Positions 44,209-53,145 of a stretch of 64,000 nt of DNA are shown in pieces. A program made the position numbers and the translations under genes. Below the pieces are notes generated by a model, which saw only the letters and a program-made list of their open reading frames with translations, had not been told where the DNA came from and made no database searches. The stretch is from Prochlorococcus sp. AG-402-L09 (GTDB lineage Bacteria; Cyanobacteriota; Cyanobacteriia; PCC-6307; Cyanobiaceae), in the NCBI GenBank assembly GCA_003216715.1, contig QCIK01000009.1:1-64000 (forward strand). Direction: 5' to 3'. Positions within the stretch are counted from its first letter, which is position 1, and each line of letters begins with the position of its first letter.

Positions 44209-44809
44209 GTGAGAGAAATCTTAATTAGCTTTTCTGTTTGCCTCAGCTGCTTGATGATTGCAGTGATCAGCCAAATCATCTCACCAACTCCAACGAATGC
44301 CTTACAAATTGACCAACCAATCCAAGCGGATGTAAGGCAAGCCACAAAAACCAATGAGTTTGTACCTAATCCATTTGAATTAGACCCAGAAGACCCAAAT
44401 CCATCACTTTTCACTATGGCTTCAGATAAAACCAGTACAAGCAACGCTCCTCTTGGAGGAGCCGAGATAGGAGCATCTCAAGTAACATCAAGTGGGCTAA
44501 AAATTACTGAATTAATTTTAGGTGATGGTCAAGAAGCCACCCCAGGAACAAGTGTCTCAGTGAATTACAAGGGCACTCTTGATGATGGGAAAGAATTTGA
44601 CAGCAGTTATGGAAGAGGTCCTTTTGAATTTTCTTTAGGCGCCGGGATGGTAATAAAGGGTTGGGATGAGGGAGTCGCAGGAATGAAAGTTGGAGGTAAA
44701 AGAAAATTAGTCATCCCACCAGAATTGGGGTATGGCAGTAGAGGAATAGGTCCAATTCCCCCCCAATTCAGTTTTAACTTTTGAAGTGGAATTATTAGGT
44801 GTTAAGTAA
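44209..44809 (+). pseudogene. FKBP-type peptidyl-prolyl isomerase, apparent frameshift at a C run near the 3' end
   Basis: GTG start at 44209; the annotated frame ends at 44784 with IPPQFSFNF. An N-terminal signal segment (about 3-25) indicates export to the lumen or periplasm. The FKBP domain spans about 95 onwards: SVSVNYKGTLDDGKEFDSSY, PFEFSLGAGMVIKGWDEG, GKRKLVIPPELGYGSRG. The last strand normally reads like VLTFEVELLGVK; that exact sequence appears after a run of seven C at 44758-44764 if one C is removed, ending at TAA 44807-44809. Thus a one-base insertion in the C run replaces 15 residues with 6. It may be an error or a real mutation or slippage site. Confidence 0.85.
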
Positions 44810-44845
44810 ATTTCTTAAATTATTCAGAAAGCTCTATAAAAAGTT

Positions 44846-44869
44846 ATGGCGTTTGTTGACAAACGCCAT
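44846..44869. promoter_or_regulatory. 10-bp perfect hairpin between FKBP gene and sodN
   Basis: atggcgtttg, loop ttga, caaacgccat: a GC-richer perfect stem in an AT-rich gap. No T-run follows on the plus strand (an A-run does), so it is not a classic terminator there. It may be an operator or mRNA structure in the sodN leader, about 36 bases before its ATG. Confidence 0.5.
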
Positions 44870-44904
44870 TAATGTAAAAAAAAAATTTCACAAATTATTT
44901 TCAG

Positions 44905-45375
44905 ATGTTGAGCGAAACACTTACATCAATCTTTAACAAGCTTCCAGCAAAATCTGTTCATGCTCACTGTGACGGACCTTGCGGTGTATATGACCCTGCT
45001 TCTGCAAGAGTTGCAGCAGAGGCAGTTTTATCTATGACAAAAAAACTTATTGCTCTAGCTCCAGCTGGTAACGATCAAGCTTCCATTTCAGCTTATAACA
45101 ACACTTTTTCTCGCTTCGTTGCGATTAAAGAAGAAGAATCACAAAAGGCCAAAAAAGAACTTCTAATCCTCTGGACTGATTACTTCAAGCCTGAACACTT
45201 AGCTACATATCCAGATCTTCATGACACTTTTTGGAAAGCAGCAAAGCTTTGTAGTGCATGCAAGGTAAATATTGATCAAACCAAGGCAGAAGAATTATTA
45301 GCAGCTGTGCAAAAGATTCACTCTATGTTTTGGTCTTCAAAAGGTAGAAGTGATAACTGGGTTACAGCAAGCTGA
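44905..45375 (+). CDS. sodN: Nickel superoxide dismutase
   Basis: 156 residues, ATG start. A 20-residue propeptide (ending KSVHA) precedes HCDGPCGVYDP: after cleavage, His21 becomes residue 1 and Cys22 and Cys26 ligate nickel, the NiSOD hook. The rest is a four-helix bundle. It converts superoxide to oxygen and peroxide; marine picocyanobacteria use Ni instead of Fe in this role. It overlaps sodX, its maturation protease, by 26 bases. Confidence 0.96.
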   Translation: MLSETLTSIFNKLPAKSVHAHCDGPCGVYDPASARVAAEAVLSMTKKLIALAPAGNDQASISAYNNTFSRFVAIKEEESQKAKKELLILWTDYFKPEHLATYPDLHDTFWKAAKLCSACKVNIDQTKAEELLAAVQKIHSMFWSSKGRSDNWVTAS

Positions 45376-45727
45376 TAAAAGTCTTTTCCACAAGCCAGAC
45401 TTATTTACTTTATTTACTTTAATAATCGGTTACCGACAACATTTGCGTGTTGTCGGTACTTCTATGGAAAGAACTCTTAAAGAGGGAGATTTAGTAACAT
45501 ATAAAAAGTTAAACAAAAGAAATATTGACTTAGAGATAGGCGATATCGTTGTTGCCTTTCATCCAAAAACAAAAAATAAGTTACTAATTAAAAGAATTCA
45601 TAGGATTTATCAAAACAAATTTGATTTAAGGGGAGACAACTCCTTAGCAAGCACTGACAGTCGAGAATTTGGTTTGATTGAATTAGATTTAATCATTGGG
45701 AAAGTAGACAAAATTTTCTCTAAATAG
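45350..45727 (+). CDS. sodX: NiSOD maturation protease SodX (signal peptidase S26-like)
   Basis: 125 residues, GTG start at 45350 inside the 3' end of sodN. The catalytic Ser38 lies in VGTSMERTL and the Lys81 in LLIKRIHR, with GDNSLASTDSREFG as the third S26 box. There is no N-terminal membrane anchor in the usual sense. It removes the NiSOD propeptide to free the nickel hook. The gene overlap supports co-translation with sodN. Confidence 0.93.
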   Translation: MITGLQQADKSLFHKPDLFTLFTLIIGYRQHLRVVGTSMERTLKEGDLVTYKKLNKRNIDLEIGDIVVAFHPKTKNKLLIKRIHRIYQNKFDLRGDNSLASTDSREFGLIELDLIIGKVDKIFSK

Positions 45728-45760
45728 ATTTAAGAGATTGGTATAGATATTTTACTTAAT

Positions 45761-46648
45761 TTATAACTTACCCATTAACTTTTTAACTCCGCCTAATATA
45801 TCTTCCTGTGACATAAGAGATTCACCAACCAAAACAGCATCAGCCCCAAAACTCTTTACTAAATCCAAATCCTCACGAGTAAATAAACCTGATTCGCTAA
45901 CCAAAGTAATAGAGTTCTCCTTGATTTGATCAGCATAATTCTTAGCCAAATTCTTTGTAACTTCAAGATCAGTTTTAAAACTCTTTAAATTTCTATTATT
46001 AATACCTATTAAATTAAATACATTAATATTGAGTACTCTTTCAAGTTCTTCTGAGTTATGAACCTCTACTAATATTGTCAGTCCCAAGTGTTCAGCAACC
46101 TTAGATAAGTACTTTAAATCAGAATCAGTCAGGATTGCGGCTATCAAAAGTGCAGCATCAGCGCCAGCAGCTCTTGCTTGGTAAAGCTGATAGGGATAAA
46201 GAATAAAATCCTTACATAGGATTGGGATTGTGATTTCCTTTCTAACTTCAACTAAGACATCAAAACCACCTTGAAAAAATTTTTTATCTGTTAAGACTGA
46301 TATACAGTTAGCACCTCCATCTTGATACATTTTAGCTATCAATCTTGCGTCAAAGTCCTCTCTAATTATTCCTCTACTTGGACTAGCTTTTTTTATTTCT
46401 GAGATTAGTGCTGGTTTCGAATTACTATTTCTTAATGCATCTATAAAATTTTTTGTTTTGGGTAAATCCTTGATCTTTTTCTTTAGATCTTCAAGCGAAA
46501 CTTTTTTTCTTGCAATCTCAACTTCTAGATGTTTTTCCCAAACAATTTCCTCCAAAATATTTTTAGGTTTTGAATCTGGGTGAGGGATTGCATACTCTAA
46601 ATTAGCTACTTTTATGCTGGGATTAGGAGGTCTTCTTCTGATTACCAT
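45761..46648 (-). CDS. trpC: Indole-3-glycerol phosphate synthase
   Basis: 295 residues, ATG start. An N-terminal extension of about 30 residues ([22 protein letters not shown]) is typical of cyanobacteria. Catalytic motifs: [12 protein letters not shown] (about 100), [31 protein letters not shown] and VSESGLF. It closes the indole ring in tryptophan synthesis. Downstream of lpdA on the same strand, 41 bp apart. Confidence 0.95.
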   Translation of the reverse strand: MVIRRRPPNPSIKVANLEYAIPHPDSKPKNILEEIVWEKHLEVEIARKKVSLEDLKKKIKDLPKTKNFIDALRNSNSKPALISEIKKASPSRGIIREDFDARLIAKMYQDGGANCISVLTDKKFFQGGFDVLVEVRKEITIPILCKDFILYPYQLYQARAAGADAALLIAAILTDSDLKYLSKVAEHLGLTILVEVHNSEELERVLNINVFNLIGINNRNLKSFKTDLEVTKNLAKNYADQIKENSITLVSESGLFTREDLDLVKSFGADAVLVGESLMSQEDILGGVKKLMGKL

Positions 46649-46689
46649 AATTTAAATAGTTAATGATCTGTAAAATAAAATTTGATTTA

Positions 46690-48132
46690 CTACTTCTTTA
46701 TTTGTAAAGATGCCTGTTTATAGGCAACCTCTACAACTTCGCTTAATGTTGGATGCGTATGAACTTCTTTTGCTAAGTCATTGACTCGTTGTCTTCTAGA
46801 AATTGCATTAGAAACCTCTTGTATAAGATCAGCCGCATGTAATCCATAAATATGAGCCCCAAGGACCTCGCCCGTCTCTTTATTAAAAATCAACTTCATA
46901 ATTCCATCACTTTCTAATTCAGCCAAGGCCTTAGAGTTCGCTTTAAAATAACTTCTAACAATTCCAAGTTCAAAGCCTTCATCTTTCGCTAGATCTTTTC
47001 CTTCTTCTTCCGAAAGTCCAACGGAACTTATCTCAGGATGAGTAAAGGTAGCTGCAGGAATACTTCTGTAGTCAATTTCTATTGATTTTCCTAAAATATT
47101 TTCTACAGCAATACTCCCTTGCGCTGCAGCGGTATGGGCCAACATCAACTTACCCGTAACATCTCCCACTGCCCATAGATTAGAAATTGGTTTTTCATTT
47201 ACCAATACTCTCATCTGATCATCAATTGGAATAAAACCTCTTGTTGTCTCAACTCCAACGGATTGTAGATTAAGATTTTTGGTCGACGGTACTCGGCCTG
47301 TTGCCACCAGAACAGCGTCAACTTGTAACTCCTCGATTACTTCTCGACTCTTTGCATCTGTAAGTTCGACCTCGACGGGACATCCTGGCTTAACTTTAGT
47401 AGCGAACACTCCAGCTCGAGTTTCAATATCTCTTTTATCAATTAGGTTTCTTGAAGCAATTTTCGTGATATCAGGATCAAAAGTAGGCATTACTTTATCA
47501 AGAGCTTCAATCATGGTTACTTCACAACCCAAAGCTGTATAAATATCGGCGAATTCCAAGCCTATATATCCACTACCAATTATTGCAATCCACCTTGGCA
47601 ACCATTCTAAATTAATAGCCTCATCACTTGTGAAAACAGTTCGTCCATCAATTTCAATTCCCTTCGGTACAAAAGGGTCTGAGCCTGTAGCCAAGATAAT
47701 ATCTCTAGCGGAAAAAATTCTATCAACTCCATTAGTTTCTCTTAAACCAACCTTTTGATTGCCTTCTAAACGTCCTTCACCTCTAAGTATCTCAACTCCA
47801 GATCTTTCCAGTGTTTTAGTTAGATTTTTTCGAATTGTCTCAACTAAGTTTTTTGCATGCTCTGCTATTTTTTTACGTTCAAATCTAACCGGAGCGGAAT
47901 GTATCCCAAATTCAGCAAGATGAGAAACATTTGCAAGCTCTCGAACTTTACCACTAGCTGCTAGTAATGCTTTAGAGGGGACACAGCCTCTGTTGACGCA
48001 GGTCCCTCCCATATCTCTTGATTCTACAATCGCCACTTTCAAGCCAGCCTCTGCTGCATGTTTTGCAGCATCAAAGCCTCCATATCCAGCTCCGACAACA
48101 ATTAAATCAAAGTCAAAAGAAATTTCACTCAC
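46690..48132 (-). CDS. lpdA: Dihydrolipoamide dehydrogenase (E3)
   Basis: 480 residues, GTG start whose GTGA overlaps the stop of the upstream SpoU gene by 3 bases. FAD site GAGYGGFDAAKHAAEAG (about 13-29), redox disulfide GGTCVNRGCVPSK (42-54), NAD site GSGYIGLEFADIYTALG and C-terminal HTHPTLSE with the catalytic His. It is the E3 of pyruvate dehydrogenase; pdhA is at 37597 in this window. Confidence 0.96.
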   Translation of the reverse strand: MSEISFDFDLIVVGAGYGGFDAAKHAAEAGLKVAIVESRDMGGTCVNRGCVPSKALLAASGKVRELANVSHLAEFGIHSAPVRFERKKIAEHAKNLVETIRKNLTKTLERSGVEILRGEGRLEGNQKVGLRETNGVDRIFSARDIILATGSDPFVPKGIEIDGRTVFTSDEAINLEWLPRWIAIIGSGYIGLEFADIYTALGCEVTMIEALDKVMPTFDPDITKIASRNLIDKRDIETRAGVFATKVKPGCPVEVELTDAKSREVIEELQVDAVLVATGRVPSTKNLNLQSVGVETTRGFIPIDDQMRVLVNEKPISNLWAVGDVTGKLMLAHTAAAQGSIAVENILGKSIEIDYRSIPAATFTHPEISSVGLSEEEGKDLAKDEGFELGIVRSYFKANSKALAELESDGIMKLIFNKETGEVLGAHIYGLHAADLIQEVSNAISRRQRVNDLAKEVHTHPTLSEVVEVAYKQASLQIKK

Positions 48133-48965
48133 GGTTTTTTTTGGATACCCTTAACCATTTTTACTCTTTGTCGCTCCAACAAGAGAGGAACTGCGGCAGA
48201 TGCCACATTTAATGAATCAACTAATGAGCTATGAGGCAACGTAACAAAGTCTGTACAACAGGCCTCAATTGCAGAATGAACACCTGAACCTTCATTCCCA
48301 AGAACCAATACAGTAGGGAGATCCCAGTTTAAATCCCAATAAGGCTTGACTTTCTTGTCAGTAATTTTATTAGGTGAAATTGTTCCTACTACTTGGTAAT
48401 TATTTTCAATTGCAATATTGAGTTTTGAAACAAGCATTTCAATACTTGAAGAAGATGAATCTCCCATCCGTTCAAAAGGCAAATGAAGAATTGAGCCAGC
48501 AGAGGATCTTAAAACCTTTTGATTTAAGGGATCTGCTCCAGAAGCTAACCAGATAACTTCATATTCACCAGCCAGGGCTGATCGGAATAAATTTCCTAAA
48601 TTGCCAGGATCTTGAATCCTATCTAAAGCTAAAATGTGTTTTTGGGCTTTGCCCGATTTCGGTAATCCTTTCATTGGGAATATCGCTGCGACACCATCAG
48701 GCGTCACGGTTGATAAAGATGCTTCTAAAACGTTTTGGGTTACTAGGGTTAATAAAGATCTTGAAGCTATATTTTTTAAGACATCCTCATGCTCATCACA
48801 CCATTCAGGAGTTGCAATAACTTCTGTTGGCAAAAAATTTGTTTTCAAAGCCTCTTCTAACAAATTAGACCCCTCAAGCAAAAGTGAAGAATGCTCTTCA
48901 CGTCCTGTTTTTTTCAAAAGAGACCTTAGTTTTCTAACCAAAGGGTTTCTTTTACTAGTAATCAA
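48129..48965 (-). CDS. TrmH/SpoU family RNA 2'-O-ribose methyltransferase
   Basis: 278 residues, TTG start (MITSKRNPLVRKLRSLLKK). An N-terminal substrate-binding domain (about 1-95) precedes the SPOUT catalytic fold with the trefoil-knot motifs LDRIQDPGNLGNLFRSA, VLVLGNEGSGVHSAI and LPHSSLVDSLNVASAA. It methylates a ribose in rRNA or tRNA; the exact target is unknown. Coupled to lpdA. Confidence 0.92.
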   Translation of the reverse strand: MITSKRNPLVRKLRSLLKKTGREEHSSLLLEGSNLLEEALKTNFLPTEVIATPEWCDEHEDVLKNIASRSLLTLVTQNVLEASLSTVTPDGVAAIFPMKGLPKSGKAQKHILALDRIQDPGNLGNLFRSALAGEYEVIWLASGADPLNQKVLRSSAGSILHLPFERMGDSSSSSIEMLVSKLNIAIENNYQVVGTISPNKITDKKVKPYWDLNWDLPTVLVLGNEGSGVHSAIEACCTDFVTLPHSSLVDSLNVASAAVPLLLERQRVKMVKGIQKKP

Positions 48966-49205
48966 TGGCGAATATGAATTATTAATTTTCTAACCTCAAA
49001 TTATTTAATTTTTGAACAACAGAAAAGTTTCTTGCCTTGAAATAAACACTGATTTCTTATTAAATTTTATGGAAACTGTATTAAAAGTTTATTCAAACTT
49101 TCAATATTATCAATATTTAATTTGAACCCATCAATTTTCAATAAGGTAGGCTGGACTATTTTAAATCCTCTTGGCATTATGGCTGGGTAAGCAGATCGCT
49201 CCAAT

Positions 49206-50582
49206 ATGAGTAGTGTGGCGACAATGAAAAGGAATGTTATTCCGCCACATCTGGAGGTGAAAGGAGGGCATCCGCTTAGTGGGGTTTTAAAAGTTAGTGG
49301 AGCAAAAAATTCTTCGCTAGTTTTAATGGCTGCGGCTCTTCTTACAAAAGAAAAACTCCTCATTAATAATGTTCCACAACTAACTGACATTGAAGTCATG
49401 TCAGAGATTCTCCGTAATTTGGGCGCAAAGTTAACTAAAACAAATAATTCTATAGAGATTGATTCAGCGTCCATTCGTAACGCTGAATTACCCTATCAAC
49501 TAGTTCATAGTTTAAGAGCCAGTTTTTTCTGTGTTGGGCCCTTACTTACAAGGCTTGGAGAAGCAAGAATTCCTTTACCAGGTGGTTGCAACATTGGAGC
49601 AAGACCTGTTGATGAACATATCAATGGTCTAAAAGCTTTAGGAGCGGAAGTTGAAGTTAAGAATGATGTTGTAAAAGCTCAAGTTTCAACCAAAAACAAA
49701 AGATTACGTGGAGCAAATATTACTCTTAAATATCCCAGCGTTGGAGCTACGGAAACTGTCTTGATGGCTTCTTGCTTAGCTTTAGGCAAAACAACAATAT
49801 CGAATCCCGCTAGAGAACCAGAGATACAGGATCTCGCGAAAATGCTCAATTCTATGGGAGCAAAAGTTTTTGGAGCTGGAACGAAAAGAATCACAATCAT
49901 TGGAGTGGAATCCTTAAGCGGGACTTCTCATTCTGTTATCCCCGACAGAATTGAAGCTGGAACTTTTCTTATCGCGGCAGCAATAACACGATCACCGCTC
50001 ATTATTGGTCCATTAATCCCACATCATTTGAGCGCTGTTATTTCAAAACTACAAGAATGTGGCTGTTCAATATCTCATCATGGGAATCATCATTTAAAAA
50101 TCATTCCAAAAGAGATTTCAGGAGTTGACATAACCACAAGTCCATTTCCTGGCTTTCCAACTGATCTTCAGGCTCCATTTATGTCATTGATGGCCACAGC
50201 TAGAGGTTCAAGCAAAATCAAAGAAAGTGTTTTTGAGAAGAGAATGCAACATGTTTTGGAGCTAAATAAAATGGGGGCCTGTATTTATCTAGAAAAAAAT
50301 ATTGCTTATATAAAAGGAGTAAAAGAACTTGTAGGTTCAAATGTAGAGGGAGGAGATTTACGTTCTTCTGCTGCCATTATCCTTGCATGTCTCTCTGCCA
50401 AAGGAAATAGTATTTTCACGGGCCTCGAACACTTAGATAGAGGCTATGAAAAATTAGAAGAAAAATTAACTAATGTAGGTTCTATTATTTCTAGAAAATT
50501 TAATCAAACAACATCTCAAAGTTCTTTCTCTAACAAAATAATTAGTGAAGAGAATATTGATACTCAAAAAAATGCAGCTTAG
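49206..50582 (+). CDS. murA: UDP-N-acetylglucosamine 1-carboxyvinyltransferase
   Basis: 458 residues, ATG start; the second ATG ([15 protein letters not shown]) is equally possible. Features: [18 protein letters not shown], the catalytic Cys128 in [23 protein letters not shown] and LGADLR-like GGDLRSSAA. It makes the first committed peptidoglycan precursor from UDP-GlcNAc and PEP. The C-terminus carries an extra 20-30 polar residues. The intact Cys predicts fosfomycin sensitivity. Confidence 0.96.
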   Translation: MSSVATMKRNVIPPHLEVKGGHPLSGVLKVSGAKNSSLVLMAAALLTKEKLLINNVPQLTDIEVMSEILRNLGAKLTKTNNSIEIDSASIRNAELPYQLVHSLRASFFCVGPLLTRLGEARIPLPGGCNIGARPVDEHINGLKALGAEVEVKNDVVKAQVSTKNKRLRGANITLKYPSVGATETVLMASCLALGKTTISNPAREPEIQDLAKMLNSMGAKVFGAGTKRITIIGVESLSGTSHSVIPDRIEAGTFLIAAAITRSPLIIGPLIPHHLSAVISKLQECGCSISHHGNHHLKIIPKEISGVDITTSPFPGFPTDLQAPFMSLMATARGSSKIKESVFEKRMQHVLELNKMGACIYLEKNIAYIKGVKELVGSNVEGGDLRSSAAIILACLSAKGNSIFTGLEHLDRGYEKLEEKLTNVGSIISRKFNQTTSQSSFSNKIISEENIDTQKNAA

Positions 50583-50621
50583 TTTCATATTTTTGCTAGT
50601 TTTGACATAAAATAAACATAT

Positions 50622-50703
50622 GGGAGCGTGGTGGAATTGGTAGACGCACCGCACTCAAAATGCGGCACCTTCGGGTTTGTCGGTTCAAGTCCGACCGCTC
50701 CCA
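50622..50703 (+). tRNA. tRNA-Leu (anticodon CAA)
   Basis: Acceptor GGGAGCG pairs with CGCTCCC; anticodon stem CCGCA/TGCGG around loop CTCAAAA gives anticodon CAA (reads TTG). The class II variable arm ACC-TTCG-GGT and a T-arm with GGTTCAAGTCC complete it. The CCA end is not encoded. It lies 8 bp before the argD start. Confidence 0.96.
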
Positions 50704-50711
50704 CTTCATTG

Positions 50712-51893
50712 ATGAAAACTTACAATCGTTTTCCCTTAGACCTCATTAGGGGTAAAGGTTCATGGGTGTGGGACAAAACAGGTCGGAAATATCTTGATGC
50801 TGTGGCTGGCATTGCAACTTGTTCACTAGGCCACAGTGATAAAGCATTAATCAAATCCTTATCTAAACAATTAAGGAAACTTCAACATGTATCTAACCTT
50901 TACGGGATACCAGAACAAGAAGAACTAGCTCAATGGTTAACTTCACAAAGTTTTGCCAAGAGTGTATTTTTTTGCAATAGCGGTGCTGAAGCAAACGAAG
51001 CTGCAATTAAATTGGCAAGAAAATATGGGCATATTGAACGTAATATCGACAATCCAGTCATTCTTTGCTCAAAGGAAAGCTTTCATGGAAGAACACTCGC
51101 AGCTATAAGTGCTACAGGGCAGCCGAAATACCACAAAGGTTTCGAGCCAATGGTTCAGGGATTTCAGTTTTTTTCTTATAACGACAGTGAATCTTTTGAA
51201 AATCTATTTGATGATTTAGAAAAAACAGGTCCGCAAATTGCAGCTGTATTTATTGAACCCATACAAGGTGAGGGGGGAATAAATATTGGAAAAAAATCAT
51301 TTTTTGAGCTCCTAAGAAAAAAATGTACCCACAGCAATGTTTTATTGATATTTGACGAAGTCCAAACTGGAATGGGAAGGACAGGTACTCTTTGGGGATA
51401 TGAACAACTAGGTATTGAACCTGATGTTTTCACACTAGCTAAAGGGCTTGGTGGAGGACATGCCATTGGAGCGCTATTGGTTAATCAATTAGCTGATGTC
51501 TTTCAGCCCGGTGATCATGCAAGCACTTTTGGAGGGAATCCTTTCGCTTGTAGAGCAGCTCTAACCGTTGGGAAAGAAATACAAAAAAGAGATCTCCTAA
51601 ATAAAGTCACCGAGAGAGGTGCTCAATTAAAAGAAGGATTAATTAAACTTTCAAATAAATATTCAGACATATTTATTTCCACTCGAGGCGTTGGGCTTAT
51701 TCAAGGTCTCGTTATCAAAGATAATATAAAAACAACATCTCTTGATATTGTCAAATCCGCCTTAGAAGAAAAACTTCTTCTAGTATCAGCTGGTATAAAA
51801 GTATTAAGGATAGTCCCTCCTTTAACTATTACAAAAAAAGAAATCAACGAGCTTTTATCGAGACTAGACAAATGTCTGATGAAACTTTCATAG
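50712..51893 (+). CDS. argD: Acetylornithine aminotransferase
   Basis: ATG at 50712 (MKTYNRFPLDLIRGKG), 393 residues; the frame can be read upstream only through the tRNA. PLP enzyme of fold type I: FFCNSGAEANEAAIKLARK (about 87), SFHGRT, LIFDEVQTGMGRTG and PLP Lys244 in TLAKGLGGGHAIGA. It transaminates N-acetylornithine in arginine synthesis. It follows tRNA-Leu by 8 bp and overlaps folC by 22 bases. Confidence 0.95.
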   Translation: MKTYNRFPLDLIRGKGSWVWDKTGRKYLDAVAGIATCSLGHSDKALIKSLSKQLRKLQHVSNLYGIPEQEELAQWLTSQSFAKSVFFCNSGAEANEAAIKLARKYGHIERNIDNPVILCSKESFHGRTLAAISATGQPKYHKGFEPMVQGFQFFSYNDSESFENLFDDLEKTGPQIAAVFIEPIQGEGGINIGKKSFFELLRKKCTHSNVLLIFDEVQTGMGRTGTLWGYEQLGIEPDVFTLAKGLGGGHAIGALLVNQLADVFQPGDHASTFGGNPFACRAALTVGKEIQKRDLLNKVTERGAQLKEGLIKLSNKYSDIFISTRGVGLIQGLVIKDNIKTTSLDIVKSALEEKLLLVSAGIKVLRIVPPLTITKKEINELLSRLDKCLMKLS

Positions 51894-53110
51894 AACAATC
51901 GAATTTCATTTTTGAAAGCAAGAGCAAAGAATTTAAAGATATGAATCTGGGCATAGATCGTATGTCAATGGCTATTAACGCCATGGGAGATCCCTGTAAA
52001 GAAACACCTGCTATTCATATAGCAGGAACAAATGGCAAAGGCTCTATTGCGGCTTTTATTAATAGTGTTCTTAGCTTAGTTAATATCAAAACTGGAGTTA
52101 CAACTTCTCCCCATTTAGTTGATTGGGTCGAGAGAATATGTATCAACAAGACTCCAATATCAAAAGAAGAACTTCAATCATTAAGCCTGTCTCTTTCTCC
52201 AATTGCAAAAAAATATAGCTTGACACCTTTTGAATGTCTCATTGCAATAGCACTTAAATATTTTACTTCAAGGGAAGTTGAACTTCTTATCCTTGAAGTA
52301 GGGCTTGGAGGTAGACTTGATGCAACAACCGCGCATCAATATAGACCTATTATTGCATTTGGAGCTATTGGGCTTGATCACTGTGAATACTTAGGCAATA
52401 GTCTAGAAAAAGTAGCTATTGAGAAAGCAGCTATAATAACTACAAAGAGTACTGTCATTACAGCTACTCAACACAATATTGTAAAAAGAGTTTTCGAAGA
52501 AACTGCCAAAAGGAAACAAGCAGTCATTCATTGGGTAGATCCAATTCCATCAGACTGGGAACTCGGCTTATCAGGAGCAATCCAAAAAGAAAATGCAGCT
52601 GTAGCCAAAGGGGTTATTGAATCCTTAAAATATATTGGATGGACTATTTCTGAAGGACAACTTCGAGAAGGCTTATCTCTTGCTAAATGGCCTGGAAGAC
52701 TTCAAACAACAAAATGGGAAGGGATGCCCATAGTTGTTGATGGTGCACATAATCCTCATGCGGCTAATCAATTATCAATTGAAAGAGACGCATGGACTGA
52801 TCAAGAAAGTGGAATTATTTGGATACTAGGGATTCAAAAAAGAAAAGACATGATAGGCATTTTGCATAAGCTAATTAGAGAAAAAGATTTAGCTTGGATA
52901 GTTCCTGTCCCAGGCCAACAGAGCTGGTCTAAAGATCAAATTTTAAGTTTTTGCCCCGAATTTAAATACCAAATCAAAGAAGCGCTTAGAGTAGAAGATG
53001 TTTTATCTGCACTTAAAAAACAACCTAGATGGCCATCTCCACCACCTATCATTTCAGGATCGCTATATTTAATAGGTGATCTTTTTCAAAGGAAAATATT
53101 GACAAGTTAA
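51872..53110 (+). CDS. folC: Folylpolyglutamate synthase/dihydrofolate synthase
   Basis: 412 residues, ATG start inside the argD 3' end. P-loop HIAGTNGKGSIAAFI (about 49-63), TSPHLVDWVERI, the second motif ELLILEVGLGGRLDATTA and GAIGLDHCEYLG, and C-terminal WPGRLQ and VVDGAHNPHAA. It adds glutamates to folates (and possibly makes dihydrofolate). Ends at a small terminator. Confidence 0.94.
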   Translation: MSDETFIEQSNFIFESKSKEFKDMNLGIDRMSMAINAMGDPCKETPAIHIAGTNGKGSIAAFINSVLSLVNIKTGVTTSPHLVDWVERICINKTPISKEELQSLSLSLSPIAKKYSLTPFECLIAIALKYFTSREVELLILEVGLGGRLDATTAHQYRPIIAFGAIGLDHCEYLGNSLEKVAIEKAAIITTKSTVITATQHNIVKRVFEETAKRKQAVIHWVDPIPSDWELGLSGAIQKENAAVAKGVIESLKYIGWTISEGQLREGLSLAKWPGRLQTTKWEGMPIVVDGAHNPHAANQLSIERDAWTDQESGIIWILGIQKRKDMIGILHKLIREKDLAWIVPVPGQQSWSKDQILSFCPEFKYQIKEALRVEDVLSALKKQPRWPSPPPIISGSLYLIGDLFQRKILTS

Positions 53111-53122
53111 ATTGTTTAATAG

Positions 53123-53145
53123 AGCAATTAAATCAATTGCTTTTT
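53123..53145 (+). terminator. Likely terminator after folC
   Basis: agcaatt, loop aaatc, aattgct, then ttttt: a 7-bp stem with a T-run. It overlaps the stop of the convergent FAD-oxidase gene. Confidence 0.6.

Noticed and set aside
44142-44444. Minus-strand 100-codon frame opposite the FKBP gene
   Set aside because: It lies antisense to the signal and linker region of a recognised protein, has no ribosome site and its sequence looks like a mirror of Ser/Gly-rich coding.
49067-49474. Minus-strand 135-codon frame across the murA start
   Set aside because: Most of it is antisense to the clearly coding murA N-terminus.
50628-50711. N-terminal extension of argD through the tRNA
   Set aside because: The extension is tRNA-Leu sequence; the family start is ATG 50712.
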